IMG/VR virus record: IMGVR_UViG_3300007755_000009
Coordinates: 1 to 31,171 of that record
Length of the DNA: 31,171 nt
DNA from: a virus
Direction: 5' to 3' (one strand)
Shown here piece by piece: positions 22,309 through 30,328 of this stretch; position 1 is the first letter of the stretch; each line of letters starts with the position of its first letter. The notes under the pieces are model-generated. The model saw only the letters and a program-made list of their open reading frames with translations. It was not told the origin of the DNA and did no database searches. The position numbers and the translations under genes were made by a program.

Positions 22309-23673
22309 ATGAAAGTGACAAAACTAACAGCAAAGCAGGCTCACGCTCAAAAACTTATCTATGATATCTTTACTAACAATGGTATTGTTGGGATAGAAAC
22401 TGAAGATAAAGATGCGTTGAACTTGCATTTCGACTTCAAAGATGTGTTCAGTATTGGAAAACACATGGAAGCAGAAGGTATTGATGAATTTAAAGATGTA
22501 TTCTTTACAGAAGATCTTACAAGATTCATTGGTACAACTGTAACTTCCTTAGTGCAAGAAGCTATTGAACCAGACTTGCTAGTCGTTCCCAATCTGTTTA
22601 AACAGATTGCATATGAAGGCCCAGGTCGCACTGTAGAAATTGGTGCTATGGGTGCATTTCATGCTGCTGAAGTTCCTGAAGGTCAGGAATATCCAGAAGC
22701 TGATATGTCTTTCGGAGAAGGCCATATCATCCAACTTGGCATTGCTAAGCATGGATTGAAAATGCGCATGACACAAGAAGTGATTGATGACAACCTTTTC
22801 GATGTATTCGGAATGTGGTTGAGAATGTCTGGCCGTGCATTGGCAAGACATAAAGAAGAGTATGGTATCGCTCTATTAAATGATATGGGTCAAACCATTT
22901 TCAGCAATAGTGATGATTCCGGCGAATTAGGTTATACTAAAGGTCGCGGTATCGATGGTAAATTTAATGGTTCTATGACCATTAATGATGTCTTTGATAT
23001 GTGGGCTTATGGTTACTTAAGAGGCTTCAATTATGATACTCTTTTGATGAATCCACTTGCTTGGAAAACATTTATGAACGATCCTAAAATGCGTGAAATC
23101 TTATTCGCAAATGGTGTTATTGCTACTAACGGTTTACCAAACGGTGGCGGTACACAAACATTTGGAACAGGTTTTGGTGGATTAGGATACAAACAAGATC
23201 CAACTGGACGTAACCCACAAGAAGGTGGCGTTGCTGGTCCAAATCCGTTCGTAACAACTTTGAATCCTCTCGGCTCAAGTTTTAATATTGCGCCTAAATA
23301 TCTACCTTCACCTCTTAAAGTGATTGTTTCACCTCATGTTAAATATGCATCTGGTGCTACAGGCGCTAATGCTGGAGCTGATAATGTTGCAGATGATTCA
23401 AGCGTATACGTAACAGATATCATCATGGCTGATTCTCAAAATGCTGGTCTATTAATGACTAAAGAAGGCATTTCTGTAGATGAATGGAAAGATCCGGAAG
23501 TTGACATCCATGCTATGAAGATTAAAGAACGTTGGGGTATGGCACTTCTCGCTCAAGGTAAAGGTGTTGGTATTGCAAAAGACGTTGTTATCAAAGATAA
23601 CTATGTATTTGACAATGTTAACCAAGTATCTTTGAGTGGTGACACACCTGATGCTGGGCCCACTGCTTCTTAA
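22309..23673 (+). CDS. Probable major capsid protein (HK97 fold)
   Basis: 454 residues. The N-terminal about 80 residues are helical and charged (delta-like arm). ALEPDLL-type and VPNLFKQIAYEGPGRTVEIG, GAFHAAEVPEGQEYPEADM (E-loop-like), IAKHGLKMRMTQEVIDDNLF (spine-helix-like, a common 'k.g..l.iT.E.i.d...d' capsid pattern), YDTLLMNPLAWKTFM and PLKVIVSPHVKY then ITDIIMADS-like strands fit HK97-fold capsid proteins. A Gly-rich region lies near 280-320. It follows the scaffold and head paralogues and is closed by a strong terminator, as for highly expressed capsid genes. GGAGAAAA precedes the ATG. Possible protease cleavage near residue 80 cannot be placed from sequence alone. Confidence 0.8.
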   Translation: MKVTKLTAKQAHAQKLIYDIFTNNGIVGIETEDKDALNLHFDFKDVFSIGKHMEAEGIDEFKDVFFTEDLTRFIGTTVTSLVQEAIEPDLLVVPNLFKQIAYEGPGRTVEIGAMGAFHAAEVPEGQEYPEADMSFGEGHIIQLGIAKHGLKMRMTQEVIDDNLFDVFGMWLRMSGRALARHKEEYGIALLNDMGQTIFSNSDDSGELGYTKGRGIDGKFNGSMTINDVFDMWAYGYLRGFNYDTLLMNPLAWKTFMNDPKMREILFANGVIATNGLPNGGGTQTFGTGFGGLGYKQDPTGRNPQEGGVAGPNPFVTTLNPLGSSFNIAPKYLPSPLKVIVSPHVKYASGATGANAGADNVADDSSVYVTDIIMADSQNAGLLMTKEGISVDEWKDPEVDIHAMKIKERWGMALLAQGKGVGIAKDVVIKDNYVFDNVNQVSLSGDTPDAGPTAS

Positions 23674-23715
23674 GCATAGCTTAGTTTGACGTTACTTAAC
23701 TTGTAAATGACTAAG

Positions 23716-23748
23716 AAGAGGGGACTGAGTAATCGGGCCCCTCTTTTT
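23716..23748 (+). terminator. Strong intrinsic terminator after capsid gene
   Basis: AAGAGGGG (23716-23723) and CCCCTCTT (23738-23745) form an 8-bp stem with a 14-base loop, running into a T stretch to 23748. It ends the capsid transcript. A TGACATAACT motif starts 9 bases later. Confidence 0.85.
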
Positions 23749-23757
23749 GTGTCTGAT

Positions 23758-23767
23758 TGACATAACT
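23758..23767 (+). promoter_or_regulatory. TGACATAACT motif directly after terminator
   Basis: Exact copy (preceded by T, giving TTGACATAACT) in the 123-base gap between the capsid and next gene. It lies just after the terminator and 28 bases before the ATG at 23796. Position is as expected for a promoter restarting transcription. No TATAAT-like box lies 16-18 bases from TTGACA. Confidence 0.55.
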
Positions 23768-23795
23768 TAGAAAAGATAAACATAAGGAGCTAGAA

Positions 23796-24464
23796 ATGGC
23801 CAAAAATAGAAAAAAGTATATTAGATTAGCACAAGGGGAAGCAATGTGGCGACACCCTGCATCTAAAGTCTCGCTTACTGCTTTTACTACCGACTCTATT
23901 AAAAATGGAGATAATTGGGTAGAAGTTTCAGAAATTGCTGAAGAGTTTTTACCTGAGATAGACGCAGCAGTAAATTCAGGTACTTTAGATTATATTAGTA
24001 AACCTGACGAAAAGTATAAAGAAAAAAGTGTAAATACACCTTCAACTCCTCCTGTAACATCCAATAGAGGTCAATTCCGTTGGACAGATAAAGGTACTGG
24101 AGTAAAAGGTAAAGTCTTAAAAACACCCTCTTTCTCATATCACTCAATAGGTTTTAGTAATGATAGCGCAATCTATAAAAAAGCTTTTACTATTCTTGCA
24201 GGAACTCCCTCTAATGCTGTAAAAGAAATGCAATCAGTTTTAATAACTCTAGATAATAAACTAGATAAATTAGAATTTATTGAAGCTTGTCACAGTATAG
24301 AAAAAGAAGGTAAAAATCCTTCGATGCATCCAAGAGATGTTGTTATGGACTTTGTGTCTAACATCATGAACGACTTGGGTAAATCAACTGGGATTAGTTC
24401 TGTTAAAGTTGAGGATGAAAATCCCCCAGTCAAGGATGTAAAACCTTTACGCTTTGTTACTTAA
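23796..24464 (+). CDS. Hypothetical head-associated protein
   Basis: 222 residues, unrecognised. The basic N-terminus (KNRKKYIRLAQGEAMWRHP) precedes a small alpha/beta part. A Pro/Thr-rich linker (about 78-95) leads to a C-terminal helical part. Near the end is ENPPVK, also present in the prohead protease with a shared 14-base DNA string. AAGGAG lies upstream. First gene after the capsid terminator, so probably head completion or decoration. That is inference. Confidence 0.5.
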   Translation: MAKNRKKYIRLAQGEAMWRHPASKVSLTAFTTDSIKNGDNWVEVSEIAEEFLPEIDAAVNSGTLDYISKPDEKYKEKSVNTPSTPPVTSNRGQFRWTDKGTGVKGKVLKTPSFSYHSIGFSNDSAIYKKAFTILAGTPSNAVKEMQSVLITLDNKLDKLEFIEACHSIEKEGKNPSMHPRDVVMDFVSNIMNDLGKSTGISSVKVEDENPPVKDVKPLRFVT

Positions 24465-24568
24465 TGACAAAGAAAAATGACAAAGGCACAAAGAAACCTG
24501 GGCGGGTGGGAATTCGTCCAGGCGGTGCTTCTCTAAAAAGGAAGCAAAAGAAAACTAAGAGGACATAG
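24464..24568 (+). CDS. Very basic micro-ORF, 34 residues
   Basis: ATG overlaps the upstream stop (TAATG) and the TAG lies 2 bases before the next ATG. The peptide (MTKKNDKGTKKPGRVGIRPG and on to LKRKQKKTKRT) has about 14 Lys/Arg residues in 34 and no acidic residues except two Asp/Asn-region positions near the start. Such a peptide could bind DNA or RNA or a charged partner. The end of the frame also carries the AAGAGGA ribosome site for the next gene. Not recognised. Confidence 0.5.
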   Translation: MTKKNDKGTKKPGRVGIRPGGASLKRKQKKTKRT

Positions 24569-24570
24569 TT

Positions 24571-26004
24571 ATGGCTTTCAATATTTTAAAAACAGAATTT
24601 ACTGATGCATCTGGAAATCCAATTGCATTACTCGGGGCTGCTGATGTTCCAAAAGATTCTCCCCTAGACATTACATTTTCCTCAGAAGTAGCATCTTCCT
24701 CTCTATTATCGTACGCGGTAACTCTTTTTAGAACAATGCCTGATGGGGGTAACGAAACCCCAGTAGATATTGAATTATCTCTAATTGATCCGGGAACAAT
24801 TGTTAGAGTATCTCCTAAATCAGACCTGATTGCAGGAGCTTCATATGCTTTATATATTCCTAAAAGTAATTATGGTATAAAAGCAGCCGACGGAACCTCT
24901 TTACAAAATAGCTATTCTGCGACATTTACTGTTATTGAAGCCGTAACTCAAGTAGATCAAACGGGAGAAACAGTTGTAGAAGATATAGAAGCTATACCTG
25001 AAGAATTATATTTTGCCTCTGCAATTCCAGCAGAAGGGAGTATCATGCAGTATGGACTTGGAAGTCTAACGGTAAGCTTTGATGGTCGTGTACCTGAGGG
25101 AGGTACGTGCAGTGATCCTCAGCATAAAACATTAGTAAACTGTGAAGCAGCTGGTGAAACGTGGACACGAGATGTACAAGTATCTGCTTTAGCAAATCAT
25201 CCTTTAGGTTTTGGATTAAATCCAAAAGCATACTGGATTGATAACTTGCAAAATCCTTTCGTACTAGGAAAAGACGTATACCTAACGTCTAAAATTTTAT
25301 ATGATAATTTAGATCAAGAAGAAAAAGATCTATTAGCAGTTATAGGCGCGGATGCTTTAACCGTTGATAGCATAGCATGCATTAGTAAAACTCCAGATGA
25401 AGAGGGGTATATTACATTAGATTTTGATATTAATAGAACTTTTGAAATAGGATTTGATATATCAGTTAATGAACATACGCCTATTCTTTCTTTTATGAGT
25501 TTATTATCGCCTTTCTATGCCTCTATCAATGAAACAAAATTAGAAATTGGGCCTTTTGTAAATCAATACGATGATTTTACAGTAGCCTTATCCATACACC
25601 GTCATAGCATAACTGCTGCCCAATTATGGAATGGTACTATTGATTCTTTAAATGTGCCATTAAGAGTTACTGAATATGTAGTAGCGCGAACTAAGAAAGA
25701 TATTCTATCAACTTATTTTACTGATCCTACTGGCGCAGGAGCAGGTTCTATTTCTCTTGGAGACTTTAAAATGTCTGGAAGAAATCTTGCTCAATATCTC
25801 AAAGATAATATTGCAGCATTGGATCTTAAAATAGTAGCACTAGAGCATAAATTAAAAACAAAAGATTCTTCAACTAGTCCCTATACGGACCACACTCACC
25901 AAAGCTTACCCACAAGCACTACTAGTGCATCTCCGGGGGCAACTGGTGGGTCAGATTTCGAATCCAGAGGAATGAGCCGAGGATTTACTTCGAGGACTAA
26001 ATAA
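24571..26004 (+). CDS. Virion protein with bacterial Ig-like domain and Cys-Trp motif
   Basis: 477 residues. The first about 125 residues read as a bacterial Ig-like (Big_5/SbsA-type) domain: VPKDSPLDITFSSEV, GTIVRVSPKSDLIAGASYAL and YSATFTVIE are the usual strand pattern. A second domain from about 145 starts similarly (ASAIPAEGSIMQYGLGSLTV). Cys180, Cys191 and Trp198 form a C-x10-C-x6-W motif. The centre (about 225-400) is mixed alpha/beta. The C-terminus has a coiled-coil stretch followed by a Ser/Thr/Gly-rich tail. It lies between capsid and neck genes, so a head-surface or neck fibre protein is likely by context. Confidence 0.6.
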   Translation: MAFNILKTEFTDASGNPIALLGAADVPKDSPLDITFSSEVASSSLLSYAVTLFRTMPDGGNETPVDIELSLIDPGTIVRVSPKSDLIAGASYALYIPKSNYGIKAADGTSLQNSYSATFTVIEAVTQVDQTGETVVEDIEAIPEELYFASAIPAEGSIMQYGLGSLTVSFDGRVPEGGTCSDPQHKTLVNCEAAGETWTRDVQVSALANHPLGFGLNPKAYWIDNLQNPFVLGKDVYLTSKILYDNLDQEEKDLLAVIGADALTVDSIACISKTPDEEGYITLDFDINRTFEIGFDISVNEHTPILSFMSLLSPFYASINETKLEIGPFVNQYDDFTVALSIHRHSITAAQLWNGTIDSLNVPLRVTEYVVARTKKDILSTYFTDPTGAGAGSISLGDFKMSGRNLAQYLKDNIAALDLKIVALEHKLKTKDSSTSPYTDHTHQSLPTSTTSASPGATGGSDFESRGMSRGFTSRTK

Positions 26005-26471
26005 TGGCAATGAAACCATGGTCAGTTAGTTCCGCGGGCTCATCTGTAAAAAGATCATTTGAAAGTATTTTAGACAAATATGGTCATTTTGTTTTATATC
26101 GACGATATAATGTTGGAGAAAAAAGTGAATTTTATCATGAAGATACTGGCTCAAGTTCTGGAGGCCCTAAGTGGACCTTTGCTGATGAAATTATAAAAGT
26201 AAGACATGATCCCATGTCGGTCAGAGGGGCGGTTGGTGTTACTATTCAAAATTCTAAAATGTATATACCTCGTAGTGTAAAACCTAAACGAGGAGATGTT
26301 ATTATAGAAGTTGAATATAAGGAGACAGATTCAGCTCCATCTGAACATGAAATGTATACTTCTGATCATGTTGAGGCTTTTGAAATCGTGGAAGTAGATA
26401 CCAAACGTGGATTTCAAGGTAAGATAGAATTCTACTTAGTACAAATAGTTCCACACATGGGAGATTATTAA
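26004..26471 (+). CDS. Probable neck or head-completion protein
   Basis: 155 residues, unrecognised by motif. A beta-rich small domain (FVLYRRYNVGEKSEFYHE, KMYIPRSVKPKRGDVIIEVE, EIVEVDTKRGFQGKIEFYLV) lies just upstream of a putative tail terminator and the sheath. In contractile phages this slot holds head-tail connector or completion proteins. Start overlaps the previous stop (TAATG). Assigned by position and size only. Confidence 0.45.
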   Translation: MAMKPWSVSSAGSSVKRSFESILDKYGHFVLYRRYNVGEKSEFYHEDTGSSSGGPKWTFADEIIKVRHDPMSVRGAVGVTIQNSKMYIPRSVKPKRGDVIIEVEYKETDSAPSEHEMYTSDHVEAFEIVEVDTKRGFQGKIEFYLVQIVPHMGDY

Positions 26472-26472
26472 T

Positions 26473-27126
26473 ATGGAAAAATCACCGATTGACATAACTC
26501 TCTATAGAGAAGGAATCGACGGTGAAAGCATGCCGTTGACCATAAATGGTGAATCGGTAGTTGGAAACGTTGGTCCTCTCAAATATATTACTGAACTAGA
26601 AAAATGTTTACATCTTCTTAAGCCAAACTTAAGATTTGACGCAGCTTATCCAACATGGGTAACTGTTAAAGAGGATGAAAACAAAATTGAAAATGGAATT
26701 GTATGGAGCATTAACAGAATGTTACCAGTAAATTTAGGCGGTAAACCCGCTGCAAATCCAGAAGTAGGTACTAGAGAAGTTAAACCAAGATTACGAAATG
26801 ATATTATGTTGGATGATGGCACAGCTCTAAGAGTATTAGCTCAGAGATTTACTGCATTTTTTCAATTTGATATTTTTGCAAAAAGCCCAAATGAGGCAGA
26901 AGATTTAGCAGATTGGTTTCAATTTGCATTCATGGATCACTTTGGAGGTTTATTTGGATCTCATTACACTGTTTTTAGACAACGTACTAAGGATAAAGAG
27001 GTAGAGAAACTAAATCAAACTTTTAATGTAAGAAGCCTAGAGTATGCGATTGATGTGGAGAAATACACAGCTATTCCTGCAGATCTAATTGAAGTGATTA
27101 AAATTAAATTAAATGATGATGAATAA
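26473..27126 (+). CDS. Probable tail terminator / neck protein
   Basis: 217 residues. The C-terminal half (RFTAFFQFDIFAKSPNEAED, LADWFQFAFMDH, HYTVFRQRTKDKEVEKLNQT and FNVRSLEYAIDVEKYT) follows a pattern seen in tail completion proteins encoded just before the sheath: an FDI-x-A-x-x-x-x-x-A-x-x-L-x-x-x-F segment, then an R-x-x-D turn, then a paired-strand 'RSL.Y.v..E' segment. It would cap the tail tube and sheath and join them to the head. It starts 1 base after the previous stop and carries a TGACATAACT copy in its first codons. Function is inferred from this pattern and from position. Confidence 0.5.
   Translation: MEKSPIDITLYREGIDGESMPLTINGESVVGNVGPLKYITELEKCLHLLKPNLRFDAAYPTWVTVKEDENKIENGIVWSINRMLPVNLGGKPAANPEVGTREVKPRLRNDIMLDDGTALRVLAQRFTAFFQFDIFAKSPNEAEDLADWFQFAFMDHFGGLFGSHYTVFRQRTKDKEVEKLNQTFNVRSLEYAIDVEKYTAIPADLIEVIKIKLNDDE
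26490..26499 (+). promoter_or_regulatory. TGACATAACT motif inside gene start
   Basis: Exact copy 17 bases inside the coding start of the tail-terminator candidate (GAC ATA ACT = Asp-Ile-Thr), followed by the palindrome CTCTATAGAG. Could serve the sheath gene, 677 bases on, or be coding chance. Confidence 0.3.
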
Positions 27127-27176
27127 AAATAATACCACGAGTAAGCTAAATAACAATATTAAATGGAGATAAAGTT

Positions 27177-29537
27177 ATGGCAACACCAAAAGTAACTAGA
27201 ACTTTATATGACAACAACCTTGATAGATCGGTTCCACAGGGACCTACTAATCGACGAGTAGTAATTCTCGGTACCGCTACAGATGGACCGATGTATGAGC
27301 CTCTCCAAGTTAAGTCACCAGCAGAAGCTGAAGAGCTTTTTGGTGCATTTGGCGAAGGAACACTTGTTCGTGGTTTAAAAGAATGTATTGATGCTCAAGC
27401 AGGTAGTTCTGCTACACCAGATACCTGGGGTATGAGAATTGGTGGTGTAAATGCTACCAGAGCTATTACGGAGCTACAAGATGTAGGCGGAAATAAAGTT
27501 GCTGAAATCGAAGCGATCAATGAAGGTAGTGTATATAATGATGTAACAATTGAAAAGAAACAAGACGCTAACGGAGTTGGGTGGATTTATGTATATAATC
27601 CAAAAACTGAACTTAGTTCTAAATTTAGCGTTGATTTAACGATTGATGAATTAGCTGCGGCTATCAATGTCGATCCAAATACTAAAGATATTATCTTTGC
27701 TGTATCAGCTACAGCAGACAACGAAGCTTTATTAGAATTCTCAGCAGCTGCTGGAACATACTCTAATAACCAACTAAGCGTAAATATGGAAGAAGAAGCT
27801 ACCGACTCTTTATGGCCAGTTGCGCAAATTAATTCAGTATATACGGTTAGCGCTTCTGCAGAATATGAATTTACTGGAAGCGCAAGCTTTTCAATTCCTT
27901 CAGGTTCTGTTGCAGACGAAACAGCTGCTGATGACTTATTGAATAGCAATGGACAAGCATTTGAACCCATCACTGCTGGGGCCAATTTATTAACTGCTGA
28001 TGCCAACAAAGTTTATTACAAAGGTACAGAAATTGTATCCGGAGTACTAGCAAATGGTTCTGGAGAGGCCACGGTTGCAATTAGTTTTGATGCTGATATT
28101 CTCGGAGATGCTGCAATTGATATGACAAATGCAGTAGTTACTGTAACTGATGAAGCAGATGCTAATACTACAGAAACTTTTTCAGATGAAACTTTAACAG
28201 TAAGTGCTGTGAATGCGTGTTCTTGGGACCTATCAAGCGTTGCTTTTGCAGACAAAACTGTTACAGTATCAGTAGCATTTGATACTAGTGAAAACAAGAA
28301 AACAGTAGTAAAAGCGGATAACCCTGCAGGAGAATTTCAATATAAAATTGCATCTGCTGCTGGCAAATCTCTACGATTTGGTGCAGTTCCTTCCTATACA
28401 ATGGTACTACGTTATGCTCAGAAAAAATACTATGAAGAATCTGCTTATGAAGAATCTTCTAATAGTATTGTAATTGATGCTCCGGATCTTTCTGATACAA
28501 ATGTAGTATTAGGATTCTCTTACCTTTACTTAGCGGCTGACCCTTCATGGGCTAGTACTTATAGTTTAGCGGGTGGACAAGATGGAACAGTAATGACTAA
28601 CGATGAATTAAAATCTGACCTGGATGAAGCATACGAGCATTTTATCTATGATTTCTTTGATGTAATGTGTGTCACAGATCTGACAGCTGATGCTGTTCTT
28701 GCTGATGGAAATGCTGCTGGATATGCACCACAAATGTCAGCTTTTTTAGAAAAGTTTAATGGCGAAATGGTAGGTGTTATTGGCTTCGAACCCTTGGTAG
28801 GTAGCGGAGTTGGTGGACGAATCAAAAGATATGAAGATATATCTCATCCATCTACTGGTCGTGTAGCTAATTTAACTGTATCTGGTCTCGGTGGATCTAG
28901 TACAAATGCGGGAACTGTGTTATCTGATTTTCACCAACCCTTCATGTACGCAGTAGATCTAGAACCAATATTCTCAAAGAATGGTGTTCGATACTCAGCA
29001 ATCGGTACAGCAGCTGTTGCAGGTTTAATTGCAGCAATGCCTACTGAAGAAGCTATTTATAGACACTCAATTCCAGGAATGCAGGGTTTAAGATATCGTT
29101 ATACTGAAATTGATCAGATTAGCGGAAAACGTCAAGTCGACGTTCTTTCTGATTCTAGAATCGCGGTAGGAACTATTGATAATGGAGCTGTTAAATTAAC
29201 AGAATCAAGATCATTAGCAACTGCTGGATCAGACTTTGAAAACTTAATGACTGTCCTTATCTTGCAAGAAGCCTTGGATATCTGCAGAAGCGTAGCTAAA
29301 GACTTTATTGGTAAAGTTTCTAGTGCAGCTCTATTGCAAGCATTCCAAAGTTCTTTGGATAAGCAGCTTGGTGACGCACTTGTGCCTAGAGTCCTTCGCG
29401 GATTTAAAGCACCTGTGGTTATGACACCGGGTGAACGGGTTGTTGGAAAAATTACTATTCCATTAACCTTAAGTCCACAATTTGAAATTAGAGACGTACA
29501 TTACAATGTTCAGTTAACCGCTGATGACATTGCATAG
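27177..29537 (+). CDS. Tail sheath protein
   Basis: 786 residues. The N-terminus (RSVPQGPTNRRVVILGTATD, then GPMYEPLQVKSPAEAEELFG and GTLVRGLKECIDAQ) is the standard sheath start. The C-terminal part (GKRQVDVLSDSRIAVGTI, ENLMTVLILQEALDICRSVA, then FEIRDVHYNVQLT) matches the conserved sheath core and the handshake arm. Between them a region of about 150 residues (about 225-390) is beta-rich and Ala/Thr/Val-rich, likely an inserted surface domain. Contraction of this protein drives the tube through the envelope. GGAGATAAAG precedes the ATG. A 51-base gap separates it from the tail-terminator candidate. Confidence 0.92.
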   Translation: MATPKVTRTLYDNNLDRSVPQGPTNRRVVILGTATDGPMYEPLQVKSPAEAEELFGAFGEGTLVRGLKECIDAQAGSSATPDTWGMRIGGVNATRAITELQDVGGNKVAEIEAINEGSVYNDVTIEKKQDANGVGWIYVYNPKTELSSKFSVDLTIDELAAAINVDPNTKDIIFAVSATADNEALLEFSAAAGTYSNNQLSVNMEEEATDSLWPVAQINSVYTVSASAEYEFTGSASFSIPSGSVADETAADDLLNSNGQAFEPITAGANLLTADANKVYYKGTEIVSGVLANGSGEATVAISFDADILGDAAIDMTNAVVTVTDEADANTTETFSDETLTVSAVNACSWDLSSVAFADKTVTVSVAFDTSENKKTVVKADNPAGEFQYKIASAAGKSLRFGAVPSYTMVLRYAQKKYYEESAYEESSNSIVIDAPDLSDTNVVLGFSYLYLAADPSWASTYSLAGGQDGTVMTNDELKSDLDEAYEHFIYDFFDVMCVTDLTADAVLADGNAAGYAPQMSAFLEKFNGEMVGVIGFEPLVGSGVGGRIKRYEDISHPSTGRVANLTVSGLGGSSTNAGTVLSDFHQPFMYAVDLEPIFSKNGVRYSAIGTAAVAGLIAAMPTEEAIYRHSIPGMQGLRYRYTEIDQISGKRQVDVLSDSRIAVGTIDNGAVKLTESRSLATAGSDFENLMTVLILQEALDICRSVAKDFIGKVSSAALLQAFQSSLDKQLGDALVPRVLRGFKAPVVMTPGERVVGKITIPLTLSPQFEIRDVHYNVQLTADDIA

Positions 29538-29541
29538 AGTG

Positions 29542-29551
29542 TGACATATCT
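29542..29551 (+). promoter_or_regulatory. TGACATATCT motif before tube gene
   Basis: Exact copy 5 bases after the sheath stop and 105 bases before the tube ATG. A terminator-like hairpin (29605-29632) lies between it and the gene, so a transcript starting here would meet that hairpin as a leader. Confidence 0.45.
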
Positions 29552-29604
29552 AATATGAATAATTGATGAGGAAATAACTACCTAGAGCAGTTCCCAAAGT
29601 GTGG

Positions 29605-29634
29605 AGAGCCCTGTCAATTTTGATGGGGCTTTCT
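29605..29634 (+). terminator. Terminator-like hairpin in the sheath-tube gap
   Basis: AGAGCCC (29605-29611) pairs with GGGCTTT (29626-29632) with one G-T pair, and TCAA (29614-29617) pairs with TTGA (29620-29623) inside. The T run after it is short (TTTCTATT). It could end the sheath transcript, set the sheath:tube ratio, or act as a partial attenuator. Confidence 0.6.
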
Positions 29635-29655
29635 ATTAATTAGGAGAAAAATAAA

Positions 29656-30258
29656 ATGGCTTTTAAATCAAACCTTGAAACGAATCCAGGTCTAGTTACG
29701 ACTTTCTCTGGTTCAGACATTAAATCCGTATTTGGTAATGTTGAAATAGGAAATATCCAAGGAATATCTTGGTCAGTTAATAGGGAAGTTCGTCCTATTT
29801 TTGTATGCGGGGATCCAAACGCTCTTTCATACTCAAAGAACAAACGTGGTGTGGCAGGATCAGTTGTGATGACTTGTTTTGATCGTGCTGCTTTGCGGGA
29901 CATTATGGAACTTTCTACAGTTTATAGAACTGATCAAAGTTATAATCCTGGTAATGAGTTTAATACTACAGATAGTAATCCTTTTGGCGATGATTCTCGC
30001 GTAGCAGTTTATGCTGACGAAATCCCACCTTTTGATATTACTCTTTATGGTAAAAATGAATTCGGAAAACAAATGGTAATGCGTATATTTGACGTTACTA
30101 TTATTTCTGAGGGTGCTGGTATCTCTATTGATGATGGTATCCAAGAAGCTCAGTTTACCTATGTTGCTAGGCATATCGATGCGTGGCGTCCGGTTGATGG
30201 AACTGCTGCAGCTGGTGCGGATACTACAGGTATTCAATCTAGTGAAGCAATCATATAA
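29656..30258 (+). CDS. Tail tube protein
   Basis: 200 residues, the usual tube size, directly after the sheath. GNVEIGNIQGISWSVNREVR, then PIFVCGDPN, YSKNKRGVAGSVVMTCFDRA and ALRDIM follow the tube-family pattern of an 'IGNIQ.IS.S.hR...P' strand pair and a 'kg.R.iaGs.v...fd...l' segment. DEIPPFDITLYGKNEFGK and MRIFDVTIISEGAGISIDDG complete the beta barrel. Hexamers stack into the rigid tube inside the sheath. TAGGAGAAA precedes the ATG. The following partial gene is clearly related to it. Confidence 0.82.
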   Translation: MAFKSNLETNPGLVTTFSGSDIKSVFGNVEIGNIQGISWSVNREVRPIFVCGDPNALSYSKNKRGVAGSVVMTCFDRAALRDIMELSTVYRTDQSYNPGNEFNTTDSNPFGDDSRVAVYADEIPPFDITLYGKNEFGKQMVMRIFDVTIISEGAGISIDDGIQEAQFTYVARHIDAWRPVDGTAAAGADTTGIQSSEAII

Positions 30259-30281
30259 GAAACTGAACACAAGTCTAAACA

Positions 30282-30317
30282 TAAGATATGGGATGGAATC
30301 CTCTGTCCCATATCTTA
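30282..30317 (+). terminator. Perfect 12-bp hairpin before second tube-like gene
   Basis: TAAGATATGGGA (30282-30293) and TCCCATATCTTA (30306-30317) are perfect inverse complements with a 12-base loop. No T run follows, so it is not a classic intrinsic terminator. It may protect or process RNA, or control the next gene, whose ATG is 12 bases away with no visible Shine-Dalgarno site. Confidence 0.5.
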
Positions 30318-30325
30318 ACATATCT
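30316..30325 (+). promoter_or_regulatory. TAACATATCT, one-mismatch copy of the motif
   Basis: Nine of ten bases match TGACATATCT. It overlaps the end of the 12-bp hairpin and lies 3 bases before the ATG at 30329. This repeats the hairpin-then-motif order seen at 397-443 and 23716-23767, but its closeness to the ATG makes a promoter role less likely. Confidence 0.25.
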
Positions 30326-30328
30326 TAA

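Noticed and set aside
29860-30321. 153-codon antisense frame over the tube gene
   Set aside because: Opposite strand to every other gene, no ribosome site, low-complexity Ser/Ile content; the + strand tube gene explains the region.
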